Source of the DNA: Collinsella sp.
GTDB lineage: Bacteria; Actinomycetota; Coriobacteriia; Coriobacteriales; Coriobacteriaceae
Length of the DNA: 11,062 nt
Assembly: GCA_020025115.1 (NCBI GenBank)
Contig: JAHHSP010000033.1
Location: 1 to 11,062 of the forward strand
Direction of reading: 5' to 3'
Every line of letters starts with the position of its first letter. Within the stretch, counting starts at the first letter, position 1. Made by a program: the position numbers and the translations under genes. The notes beneath the pieces were generated by a model that worked only from the letters and a program-made list of their open reading frames with translations, was not told the DNA's origin and did not search any database. Shown here piece after piece: positions 1-6,306 of this stretch.

Positions 1-1028
1 CGTCGGCGGCGTCCGCAGCCGGTGGCATCGCCGGTCGCATCCCGTGGCCCAAGGTCAATCCCGGCAAGGCCCTCATCGTCATCGGTGTCGTTTTCGTCCT
101 CTTCCTCTCCGGTCTGGTCCTCGCCAATTCACCGCTGTTCGCCGCGACGGACATCCAAGTCAAGGGCTCCGACCATGTCGAGGTCGAGACCGCGCGCGCC
201 CTCATCGAGGTTCCCGAGGGCACCACGATGTTCAACGTCGATGAGAAGGCGATCTATGAATCGCTCAAGGCGACTCCCTGGGTCAAGGGCGTTGATGTCA
301 AGCGCGAATGGCCTCACACCCTCGTGGTGACCCCCGTCGAGCGCAAAATGCGCGCCATCGCGTTCATCACCGCCGATGAGGTGGCATGGGCGATCGGCGA
401 GGACGGCACCTGGATCGCGCCGTTGAGCCTGGTCGTGGCCGTCGATGCCGAGGGCAATGAGGTTTCGCTCAACGATGACGGCTCGGTGCCCGAAGGGGCC
501 GCGCAGCTGCCCGCCTTCGAGGCCGCGCTGCGCATCGCCCAGGACTCCGGCAGCCTGCTGCTCACCGACGTTCCGAGTGACATCTCGCCCAAGGGCGGAG
601 AGCCGGTCAACGCCAAGGTCGTACTCGCCGGCCTCGATTACGCCAACGGTTTTTCCGATGAGTTCGTCGCCCAGATCAAGGACATCTCCGTCGCCTCGGT
701 CGAGGCGATCTCGGCCAACCTCGTGTCCGGTGTCGAGGTTTCGCTGGGCAAGCCGCACAACATCGTGGAGAAGGAGCGCGTGGTGACCAAGCTTCTCGAA
801 GAGCATCAGGGCGTGACATATATCAACGTTCGCGAACCTGGCGCCTATACGTTCCGCAGCACGCCGCTGCAGGATCCACGGTTCGCGTTCACGCAGCTAC
901 CGCTTGCGCTCGGTGAACGGTCTCGTCCTATACCTGCGGAAATGTCAAACGTTCCACATTCTGGCGCCCGTAGTTTGACTTGCATCCGTGTTTTGTGCAA
1001 ACATAACACGGTTTATCTCGACTTTTAA
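1..1028 (+). CDS. ftsQ: Cell division protein FtsQ (5' partial)
   Basis: FtsQ is a bitopic membrane protein of the divisome that links early and late division proteins. The reading frame is open from the window edge (first full codon at 3), so the true start and most of the cytoplasmic N-terminus are missing; 341 codons are visible. One hydrophobic segment (about 69-126, starting ALIVIGVVFVLFL) is the single membrane anchor. A POTRA-like domain follows (about 138-360, containing the motifs VKGVDVKREWPHTL and VTPVERK), then the FtsQ beta domain. Family members usually end soon after a motif like the GVTYINVREP seen near 811-840. Here the frame runs on for about 55 codons (roughly 862-1025) with codon use unlike the rest, so the tail may not be native protein. 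Position directly before ftsZ supports the call. ftsQ assignment is confident; the C-terminal end is uncertain. Confidence 0.88.
   Translation, partial: SAASAAGGIAGRIPWPKVNPGKALIVIGVVFVLFLSGLVLANSPLFAATDIQVKGSDHVEVETARALIEVPEGTTMFNVDEKAIYESLKATPWVKGVDVKREWPHTLVVTPVERKMRAIAFITADEVAWAIGEDGTWIAPLSLVVAVDAEGNEVSLNDDGSVPEGAAQLPAFEAALRIAQDSGSLLLTDVPSDISPKGGEPVNAKVVLAGLDYANGFSDEFVAQIKDISVASVEAISANLVSGVEVSLGKPHNIVEKERVVTKLLEEHQGVTYINVREPGAYTFRSTPLQDPRFAFTQLPLALGERSRPIPAEMSNVPHSGARSLTCIRVLCKHNTVYLDF
986..1011. repeat. 26-bp inverted repeat in the ftsQ-ftsZ junction
   Basis: Arms CCGTGTTTTGT (986-996) and ACATAACACGG (1001-1011) pair at 10 of 11 positions around the 4-base loop GCAA. It sits inside the dubious 3' tail of the ftsQ frame and about 93 bp before the ftsZ start. 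A T-containing stretch (1012-1026) follows but is not a clean U-tract. It could be a terminator for the upstream cluster, an operator, or an RNA hairpin with a GNRA-type loop. A -35-like TTGACT lies just before it (975-980), but no well-spaced -10 goes with that. Confidence 0.6.
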
Positions 1029-1042
1029 TCTCTACTTGAGGG

Positions 1043-1073
1043 TTAACGTCGTGACGATCGCCTGTAGACAGGC
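1043..1073 (+). promoter_or_regulatory. Possible ftsZ promoter with palindrome over the -10
   Basis: GCCTGTAGACAGGC (1060-1073) is a perfect 6-bp-arm inverted repeat with a 2-base centre. It contains TAGACA (1065-1070), which resembles the -10-like hexamers seen before pgeF (TAGAAT) and phoU1 (TAGACT). A weak -35-like TTAACG lies at 1043-1048, giving a 16-bp spacer. The palindrome could be an operator on the promoter. This is inference from position and weak consensus only. Confidence 0.25.
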
Positions 1074-1091
1074 TTGCCAATAGTAGTGTTC

Positions 1092-1096
1092 GGAGG
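1092..1096 (+). promoter_or_regulatory. Ribosome binding site that sets the ftsZ start
   Basis: GGAGG lies 7 bases before ATG at 1104. It decides against the in-frame TTG at 1074, which would add ten residues upstream and has no such site before it. Confidence 0.85.
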
Positions 1097-1103
1097 ACCG
1101 CAC

Positions 1104-2231
1104 ATGCACGAGAACGAGATCAACAACTACCTTGCTGTCATCAAGGTCGTCGGCGTGGGCGGCGGCGGCACGAACGCCGTGAACCGCATGATCGAGGAGG
1201 GCATCCGCGGCGTCGAGTTCGTCGCCATCAACACGGACGCCCAGGCTCTTGCCATTTCCGACGCGGACATCAAGGTCCACATCGGCACTGATATCACACG
1301 CGGTCTCGGCGCTGGCGCAAATCCCGAGGTCGGTCGCAAGGCCGCAGAGGAGAGCCGTGATGATATCGCCGAGGCGCTCGCCGGCGCCGACATGGTGTTC
1401 ATCACCTGTGGCGAGGGCGGCGGCACCGGTACCGGCGCCGCACCCATCGTTGCCGACATCGCCATGAATGACGTGGGCGCGTTGACCGTCGCCGTCGTCA
1501 CCAAGCCGTTCACCTTCGAGGGCCGCAAGCGCAAGAACTCCGCCGAGGAGGGCATCAAGACGCTCGCCGAGTCCGTCGACACCATGATCGTCATCCCGAA
1601 TGACCGCCTCCTCGACATCGCCGAGAAGAAGACCACCATGCTCGAGGCCTTCACCACGGCCGACGGCGTGCTGTCCCAGGGCACCCAGGGCATCACCGAC
1701 CTGATCACCGTCCCCGGCGTCATCAACCTCGACTTCGCCGATGTCAAGACGATCATGAAGCAGGCCGGCACCGCCATGATGGGCATCGGCGTCGCCTCCG
1801 GCGACACCCGTGCCGTGGACGCCGCCCAGCAGGCCATCTCCAGCCCGTTGCTCGAGAGCTCCGTGGACGGTGCCACGCGCGTCCTGCTCTCCATCGCCGG
1901 TTCCAAGGACCTCGGCATCCAGGAGATCAACGACGCCGCCGACCTCGTGGCCAATGCGGTCGACCCCGATGCCAACATCATCTTCGGTACCGTCGTGGAC
2001 GAGTCCCTGGGCGACCAGGTGCGCATCACCGTCATCGCCACCGGCTTCTCCGATTCCAACGTGAATCGTCAAGACGAGCTGTTCGCCGCCTCCAAGGCCC
2101 CGCGTTCCGACCGCGGCGCCGAGCCCGCGGCCGCTCCCACCGCCACCCGTAACATCGGCGGTACCGAGCTGCCGAACTTCGGCAACGATCAGTTCGAACT
2201 CCCCGACTTCCTCAAGCGCGGCAACTTCTAA
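1104..2231 (+). CDS. ftsZ: Cell division GTPase FtsZ
   Basis: FtsZ is the tubulin-like GTPase that polymerises at mid-cell into the Z ring and recruits the division machinery. The 375-residue protein is of usual length. It shows the N-terminal nucleotide-binding loop VGVGGGGTNAVNRM (residues 16-29), the tubulin/FtsZ signature GGGTGTG (105-111), the catalytic T7 loop NLDFAD (208-213), a short variable Ala/Pro linker (about 330-350) and a conserved C-terminal peptide LPDFLKR (366-372). That peptide is the known docking site for membrane anchors; SepF, encoded downstream here, is the expected partner because ftsA is not present next to ftsZ. The ATG at 1104 is chosen for its GGAGG site and because the family begins close to this point. 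A strong terminator closes the gene at 2273-2306, so ftsZ appears to end its own transcription unit. All key residues are present. Confidence 0.98.
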   Translation: MHENEINNYLAVIKVVGVGGGGTNAVNRMIEEGIRGVEFVAINTDAQALAISDADIKVHIGTDITRGLGAGANPEVGRKAAEESRDDIAEALAGADMVFITCGEGGGTGTGAAPIVADIAMNDVGALTVAVVTKPFTFEGRKRKNSAEEGIKTLAESVDTMIVIPNDRLLDIAEKKTTMLEAFTTADGVLSQGTQGITDLITVPGVINLDFADVKTIMKQAGTAMMGIGVASGDTRAVDAAQQAISSPLLESSVDGATRVLLSIAGSKDLGIQEINDAADLVANAVDPDANIIFGTVVDESLGDQVRITVIATGFSDSNVNRQDELFAASKAPRSDRGAEPAAAPTATRNIGGTELPNFGNDQFELPDFLKRGNF

Positions 2232-2272
2232 GGCGACCGGGCTTTTTCGTCGGCATATGCCAAGCTTGAACC

Positions 2273-2306
2273 ATGGGGTGAGCGGAGTGTCCGCCCACCC
2301 CATTTT
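2273..2306 (+). terminator. Rho-independent terminator of ftsZ
   Basis: ATGGGGTG (2273-2280) pairs with CACCCCAT (2296-2303), and GCGGA (2282-2286) pairs with TCCGC (2290-2294) around a GTG loop. The single A/C mismatch between the two blocks leaves a stem of 13 pairs, followed by TTTT (2303-2306). It begins 42 bases after the ftsZ stop and is the clearest terminator in the window. Confidence 0.88.
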
Positions 2307-2380
2307 CATGGCTCACCTCGATCGATCCGGGTGCATTGCGCGAGATTTTGCCCGTGGCGCCGCTTCTGGAGATCCGTGGG

Positions 2381-2386
2381 TAGAAT
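2381..2386 (+). promoter_or_regulatory. Candidate -10 box for pgeF
   Basis: TAGAAT matches the -10 consensus at 5 of 6 positions and lies 34 bases before the pgeF ATG, after the ftsZ terminator. I see no convincing -35 at normal spacing. GGAGAT (2368-2373) and ATCTCC (2385-2390) form a 6-bp inverted repeat around it, which may be chance or an operator. Confidence 0.4.
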
Positions 2387-2420
2387 CTCCAACACCGTCT
2401 GCAGAGAGGAAGATGCTCCC

Positions 2421-3209
2421 ATGGGACAATTCAGTCGCAAGGACTACGGCGGCCTTGTGCTCAATGAGGTTCGCGATGAGACTGTCATCGCGGTGTTCAC
2501 CGAGCGTACGGGCGGTGTCTCCGCGCCGCCGTACGCCTCGTTGAACCTTGGGGCTCATGTGGGGGATGACCCTGCGGCCGTAATGGAGAACCGTCGCCGT
2601 GTCCTCGCGGCACTCGGATGTGACGATGATCTCGATCGCCTTCTCGTTCCCAATCAGGTGCACGGTGACAACATCGCCGTCGTGCGCGAGGGGTCTTTCG
2701 ATGAGTTGTGCGCGGTCCGTGAGCAAATCGCCGCCGGTTCCGACGCCATCGTGTGCGTCGCCCCGCATGTGCCGGTGATGTTGTGCTTCGCCGACTGCGT
2801 GCCGGTGGTGCTCACCTGCTCCGCCGGGTTCGCCGTCATCCATTCCGGATGGAGGGGGACTATCGCCCGCATCTCCGCTCGGGCCGCGCGCTCTCTCTGC
2901 GAGACTGCGGGATGCCCCGCAAGCTCCGTCCGCGCGTATATCGGGCCGCATGTCCTCGGCGATGAATATGAGGTCTCCCGGGAGCTCATGGATCGTTTTC
3001 GCGCTGAGTTCGAGTGGGGCGACGCCGGCGCCTCGCGGATGCTCGACCTCGGCCGCGCGATCAAGCAGGCTCTCACTGAGATCGGCGTGCCCGAGGAAGC
3101 CATCTTCGACGTTGGCCTGTCGACGGTTCGGTGCAACGACCGCTTCTTCTCCTATCGTGCTGAGGGCGGCACCTGCGGTCGCCACGCCGCCGTCGCGGTC
3201 ATGAGGTAG
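2421..3209 (+). CDS. pgeF: Peptidoglycan editing factor / multicopper-oxidase-like YlmD (YfiH, LACC1 family)
   Basis: This family (PgeF/YfiH/YlmD, DUF152) is related to human LACC1. E. coli YfiH removes L-Ser wrongly built into peptidoglycan precursors, and other members act on purine nucleosides. The 262-residue protein carries the family blocks in order: TERTGGVSAPPYASLNLG (about 33-50), QVHG (79-82), ADCVPV (124-129), HSGWRG (141-146), and a C-terminal FFSYRAEGGTCGR. His81, Cys126 and His141 match the conserved zinc and catalytic His/Cys/His set. HSGWRG differs from the common HAGWRG by one residue. ATG at 2421 is chosen because homology begins soon after it; AGAGG (2405-2409) is 11 bases upstream, a little far. 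In many Gram-positive bacteria ylmD lies directly before ylmE; here a phosphate-transport module separates them. Biochemical activity in this organism is inferred. Confidence 0.93.
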   Translation: MGQFSRKDYGGLVLNEVRDETVIAVFTERTGGVSAPPYASLNLGAHVGDDPAAVMENRRRVLAALGCDDDLDRLLVPNQVHGDNIAVVREGSFDELCAVREQIAAGSDAIVCVAPHVPVMLCFADCVPVVLTCSAGFAVIHSGWRGTIARISARAARSLCETAGCPASSVRAYIGPHVLGDEYEVSRELMDRFRAEFEWGDAGASRMLDLGRAIKQALTEIGVPEEAIFDVGLSTVRCNDRFFSYRAEGGTCGRHAAVAVMR

Positions 3210-3462
3210 CGCCGAAAAGCCGTACCTGCGCTTCGCCTTGTGCCCGCGGGCCAATTCAATCCGCTCCGGGCCGATGGACGGTGGCGGTCGGGCTCGCGAA
3301 CTCGGGAGGGGGGTCGTTCCTGCGTCCGCTCTCGATTGCGTGCCTGCTCAGAGCGTCGCCCATTCATTTCTTGCATTCTCCTGACATTGCGTTTACGCGA
3401 TCGAGCGTGGTGCGCGGCTAGACTCGGCAGCGTGTGTGATACGCCCATCGAAAAGGATCGCT
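3210..3462. other. Intergenic gap between pgeF and the phosphate module
   Basis: This 253-bp gap holds no convincing gene. The only clear symmetric element in its first part is the 10-bp palindrome GCCCGCGGGC (3242-3251), with no T-tract, so I see no good terminator for pgeF. The second half becomes T-richer and contains the PHO-box-like repeats and -10 box annotated separately. I found no repeat, integrase remnant or attachment-like duplication marking an insertion point. Confidence 0.6.
3370..3424 (+). promoter_or_regulatory. Putative phoU1 promoter with PHO-box-like repeats
   Basis: CTTGCAT (3370-3376) and CTGACAT (3381-3387) are 7-base units repeated at an 11-bp period with 4-base spacers. 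They match the enterobacterial PHO-box unit CTGTCAT at 5 and 6 of 7 positions. A -10-like TAGACT (3419-3424) lies 38 bases before the phoU1 ATG. The repeats end 31 bases before the -10, farther than in classical PhoB promoters, and actinobacterial PhoP boxes look different, so the regulator is uncertain. The -10 is better supported than the PHO box. Confidence 0.35.
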
Positions 3463-4305
3463 ATGCGCAAGCTCTTCTCACGTCAGCTCATCGAGGCCCG
3501 CCACGAGATGCTCTCCATCTTCGAGGCTATAGATCTCACCCTGCACGATGCCGTCAACGCCTTCGTGACCGACGATAAGGAGCTGGCCAAGCGCGCCCAG
3601 CGGGCAACGCTGGCGATCGATGCCCGCAGTGTGAATCTCGAGGCCGTCTGCTACAACCTCATCGCCACGCAGTCGCCCGTCGCGTCCGACTTTCGTCTGC
3701 TGCAGACGATCATCTACGTCAACTTCAACTTGCAGCGCATGAGTGAAAAGGTGCGCTCCATCGCCCGTGCGGCCAAGCACAAGGTCAATAACGACATCGA
3801 GCTGCCGGCCGAGCTGGTCGACCTCATCCAGCGCGAGTCCAAGTGCGTGTATCGCGTCCTGGGCGCCTCCGCCTCCACCCTCGTCAACAATGACCTCGCC
3901 GCCATGACCGACCTCGTGCAGCGCGATGATGAGGTGCACGAGGTGTACGAGCGCTTCTTCAGGGCCTACAACCGTATGGACGCCGAGGAGCTCGCCGACG
4001 ACGCCTCCCTGGACGACCTGCGTCGCGTCATCATGGTCTCCCGGTATCTGGACCGCATCGCCGCCATCTCGATCGACGCCGCTTTCCGCATCGCCTTCCT
4101 GCTGACCGGTCAGCGCTGGAGCGCGGCGGACCTCATCGAGACCGATGAGGATGAGCTCGAGAGCATGCGCATCCCCTCGGGAGAGGGCGTGACGCTCGAC
4201 CCCGTCCGCGACGCACGCGCCGTCGCGTCCCTGGCCCCCGATGAGGTGGGCGGCAAGCTCGCTTCGCTCATCCGCGAGATCGAGACCGAAGACGGGGATG
4301 AATAA
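3463..4305 (+). CDS. phoU: PhoU-family phosphate regulator, copy 1
   Basis: PhoU proteins sit in the cytoplasm on the Pst transporter and adjust phosphate uptake and signalling to a PhoR-type kinase. This 280-residue protein is the expected all-helical double-repeat fold: the first half runs to about residue 110 and the second to about 219. The canonical metal-binding signatures (ERIGD-like) are replaced: QRMSE at 91-95 and DRIAA at 197-201. Residues after about 220 form an extension beyond usual PhoU length (about 215-240), with RIPSGEGVTLDP at 236-247 and LAPDEVG near the end. ATG at 3463 has AAAGGA about 6 bases upstream and aligns exactly with the start of copy 2 at 8109. The two copies agree at 196 of 270 aligned positions (about 73%, hand count), and residues 58-85 are identical. 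Having a phoU before pstS as well as after pstB is unusual. Confidence 0.93.
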   Translation: MRKLFSRQLIEARHEMLSIFEAIDLTLHDAVNAFVTDDKELAKRAQRATLAIDARSVNLEAVCYNLIATQSPVASDFRLLQTIIYVNFNLQRMSEKVRSIARAAKHKVNNDIELPAELVDLIQRESKCVYRVLGASASTLVNNDLAAMTDLVQRDDEVHEVYERFFRAYNRMDAEELADDASLDDLRRVIMVSRYLDRIAAISIDAAFRIAFLLTGQRWSAADLIETDEDELESMRIPSGEGVTLDPVRDARAVASLAPDEVGGKLASLIREIETEDGDE

Positions 4306-4327
4306 AGGGTTAGACGCACTCGAAATC

Positions 4328-4366
4328 CCAGCGCTGGACGGTTGCGCTCTCAAAATTTGATACCAT
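4328..4366 (+). promoter_or_regulatory. Putative pstS promoter: extended -10 with upstream palindrome
   Basis: TGATACCAT (4358-4366) fits an extended -10 (TGn then TACCAT, 4 of 6). No good -35 is visible; its place is taken by the perfect 10-bp palindrome CCAGCGCTGG (4328-4337), which is positioned like an operator or activator site. It lies in the 134-bp gap between phoU1 and pstS, which is large enough for an independent promoter. Confidence 0.35.
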
Positions 4367-4380
4367 GAATCGAACATTGC

Positions 4381-4400
4381 GCGGACGCATGGGCGTCCGC
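4381..4400 (+). other. Perfect stem-loop in the pstS leader
   Basis: GCGGACGC (4381-4388) and GCGTCCGC (4393-4400) are exact 8-bp complements around the loop ATGG. No U-tract follows, so it is not a simple terminator. It ends 39 bases before the chosen pstS start and would lie in the 5' untranslated leader if transcription begins near 4372. It could protect the mRNA, act in attenuation, or be a DNA operator. Confidence 0.65.
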
Positions 4401-4427
4401 TCGTTTGCGTCTATCGCTCGAAGAGAT

Positions 4428-4432
4428 CGGAG
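4428..4432 (+). promoter_or_regulatory. Ribosome binding site that sets the pstS start
   Basis: CGGAG lies 7 bases before GTG at 4440. The alternative in-frame ATG at 4365 overlaps the likely -10 box and would put the leader stem-loop inside the coding region, so the GTG is preferred. Confidence 0.65.
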
Positions 4433-4439
4433 TCCCTCC

Positions 4440-5387
4440 GTGCGACGTTCACGTCATGCCTGTCCGGGCACGTCGCCCCATCCTCTGGGTGCGCATCGCT
4501 GCTCGGGAGGCGCGCACCACGCCCTTCCGTCCAGGGCGTCACGGCTGTTCCTCACGGCCGCACTGTCCCTTTCCACCATGCTCGCCCTGACGTCGTGCAG
4601 TTCGAGCACGTCGGCGGAGTCGATCACCGTCGCGGGCTCGACGACCTGTCTGCCGATTGCCGAACAGGCCGCCGAGCTGTTCAAGGAGGAAACCGGAACC
4701 GGCGTTCTCGTGAGCGGCCTGGGTTCTTCCGCCGGCATCGAGGCCGTCTCCGCCGGTACCGCCGAGATCGCGACGTCCTCTCGCGGCTTGAACGCCGAGG
4801 AGCAAAAACTCGGCCTCACCACGATCCCCGTCGCGCATGACGGCATCGCCGTGATCGTGAACACTGCCAACCCCGTTCAGAACCTCTCCATCGAGCAGCT
4901 GCGCGGCATCTACTCGGGCAAGATCGCCAATTGGAGCGAGGTGGGGGGAGAGGATCTGCCCATTCAGCTCGTGAACCGCGATGAGGCCTCCGGTACGCGC
5001 GAGGCCTTCAAGTCCATCGTCATGGACGGGGAGCCCTTCGACCGCCGTGCCGCCGTACTTTCCGGTACCGGTCAGGTGCGCGACGTCGTAAGCCGCTCTC
5101 GCGGTGCCATCGGCTATATCTCCATGGGTTTTGTGGAGTCCGCCTACGCCGAGACCGAGGTTCGCGCCCTCAACGTGAACCACGTCGAGCCCCAGGAGAA
5201 GACCATCGCCTCCGGCGGTTATCCCATTTCCCGCGACCTGTACTTCTTCACCAAGGGCGAGCCCACGGGCGCCGCCGCCGAATACATCGCCTATGTCTTG
5301 TCCGATGAGATGGACGATCAGATTCGCGAGGCGGGTTTCATCCCGGTCTCGGATAACGCGGAAGGGGAGGGGGATGGCCGACGCTAA
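4440..5387 (+). CDS. pstS: Phosphate ABC transporter substrate-binding lipoprotein PstS
   Basis: PstS captures inorganic phosphate outside the membrane and passes it to PstC/PstA. From GTG 4440 the protein has 315 residues. A signal peptide (RLFLTAALSLSTMLA core) ends in the lipobox LTSC with the lipidated cysteine at residue 53; the n-region before the hydrophobic core is unusually long, Arg/His/Pro-rich, and may mean a later or unrecognised start. The mature part shows the periplasmic-binding-protein phosphate motifs: AGSTTC (65-70; commonly AGSTT), TSSRGL, IYSGKIANW, and NRDEASGTREAF (179-190) with the phosphate-binding SGT at 184-186. The last 14 bases overlap the start of pstC, implying translational coupling. 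The gene has a candidate promoter and a leader stem-loop of its own. Family assignment is secure; the exact start is less so. Confidence 0.93.
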   Translation: MRRSRHACPGTSPHPLGAHRCSGGAHHALPSRASRLFLTAALSLSTMLALTSCSSSTSAESITVAGSTTCLPIAEQAAELFKEETGTGVLVSGLGSSAGIEAVSAGTAEIATSSRGLNAEEQKLGLTTIPVAHDGIAVIVNTANPVQNLSIEQLRGIYSGKIANWSEVGGEDLPIQLVNRDEASGTREAFKSIVMDGEPFDRRAAVLSGTGQVRDVVSRSRGAIGYISMGFVESAYAETEVRALNVNHVEPQEKTIASGGYPISRDLYFFTKGEPTGAAAEYIAYVLSDEMDDQIREAGFIPVSDNAEGEGDGRR

Positions 5388-6303
5388 GAGTCCCGAGACG
5401 GCGCTCGCCGAGAACACCGGCGCCCGCAAGCGCGATCTCGCGCTCGTCTCGCGCAGCACCTACCTCAGGGAAAAGGGGCTGCAGTACCTGTTCTTCGTCT
5501 GCGCCTTCTTGGCCGTGGTAACCGTCCTGCTCATCTTCGCGTTCACGATGATGCAGGCCGCCCCGGTGTTCACCGACATCGGCCTGGCCAATTTCTTCAG
5601 CTTCACCTGGGCGCCCACCGAGGGCCGTTACGGCATCATGTCGCTCGCCGCGGGCACCGCCCTGGTGACGGTCGGCGCCCTCGTGATCGGCGTCCCGCTC
5701 GGTGTGGGCACCGCCGTCTACCTGACCGAGATCGCCTCCGCCCGTGTCCGCGCGCTCATCAGCCCCGCGGTGGACCTGCTCGCCGGCATCCCCTCGATCA
5801 TCTACGGCTTTTTCGGCATGGTGATCATCCGCCCGTTCGTGGCCGATCTCACCGGCGGACTGGGCTTCGGCGCCCTCACCGCTTGGTTCGTGCTGGCCAT
5901 CATGATCGTCCCGACCATCACCACCCTCACCATCGACGCGCTCAACTCCATTCCCATGGGCATTCGCGAGGCGAGCTTCGCCATGGGCGCCACCAAGTGG
6001 CAGACCATCTACAAGGTCGTGCTGCCCGCGGCCAAGTTCGGCATCGTCGATGCCGTGGTGCTCGGCATGGGCCGCGCCATCGGTGAGACCATGGCCGTCC
6101 TCATGGTCGTCGGCAACGCGCCCGTGATCCCCGAGTCCATCTCGAGCCCGGTGTCCACGCTCACGAGTCAGATCGCACTCGACATGAGCTACTCTTCCGG
6201 CCTGCATCGCACCGCCCTGTTCGGCATGGGCGTGGTGTTGTTCATCGTGTCCGCCTCCCTGGTGGGCTTCGTGCGCCTGCTGTCGAAGATGAGGAAGGGC
6301 TAG
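5374..6303 (+). CDS. pstC: Phosphate ABC transporter permease PstC
   Basis: PstC is one of the two membrane-spanning subunits of the phosphate importer. The 309-residue protein has a charged cytoplasmic N-terminus (to about residue 34) and about six hydrophobic spans, starting with LFFVCAFLAVVTVLLIFAF. The binding-protein-dependent permease block is present, with the cytoplasmic EAA loop REASFAMGATKWQ (198-210) that couples to PstB, followed by GMGRAIGETMAV, a motif typical of PstC. ATG at 5374 is preceded by a purine-rich GGGGAGGGG run and overlaps the pstS stop by 14 bases. pstA begins 3 bases after its stop. An upstream in-frame start at 5293 would lie deep in pstS and lacks support. Confidence 0.97.
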   Translation: MADAKSPETALAENTGARKRDLALVSRSTYLREKGLQYLFFVCAFLAVVTVLLIFAFTMMQAAPVFTDIGLANFFSFTWAPTEGRYGIMSLAAGTALVTVGALVIGVPLGVGTAVYLTEIASARVRALISPAVDLLAGIPSIIYGFFGMVIIRPFVADLTGGLGFGALTAWFVLAIMIVPTITTLTIDALNSIPMGIREASFAMGATKWQTIYKVVLPAAKFGIVDAVVLGMGRAIGETMAVLMVVGNAPVIPESISSPVSTLTSQIALDMSYSSGLHRTALFGMGVVLFIVSASLVGFVRLLSKMRKG

Positions 6304-6306
6304 ATC

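Noticed and set aside
1074..1103. TTG at 1074 as an earlier ftsZ start
   Set aside because: The GGAGG site is inside that extension and placed correctly for ATG 1104, and the added residues do not look like FtsZ.
2238..2250. CCGGGCTTTTTCG after ftsZ as a first terminator
   Set aside because: It has a T-run but no adequate GC stem directly before it; the real hairpin is at 2273-2306.
1032..2309. A 425-codon minus-strand open frame opposite ftsZ
   Set aside because: Same codon-bias shadow; the + strand frame encodes an intact FtsZ with all motifs, and the minus product resembles no family.
2313..3254. A 313-codon minus-strand open frame opposite pgeF
   Set aside because: It lies over a clear PgeF gene and shows no domain, signal or ribosome-site support.
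3240..3448. Possible small genes in the pgeF-phoU1 gap on either strand
   Set aside because: The open frames there are Arg/Ser/Pro-rich, lack good ribosome sites and run into neighbouring genes; nothing suggests a real protein.
4365..4439. ATG at 4365 as the pstS start
   Set aside because: It overlaps the likely -10 box, lacks a ribosome site, and would add 25 residues to an already long segment before the signal peptide; GTG 4440 has a well-spaced CGGAG.
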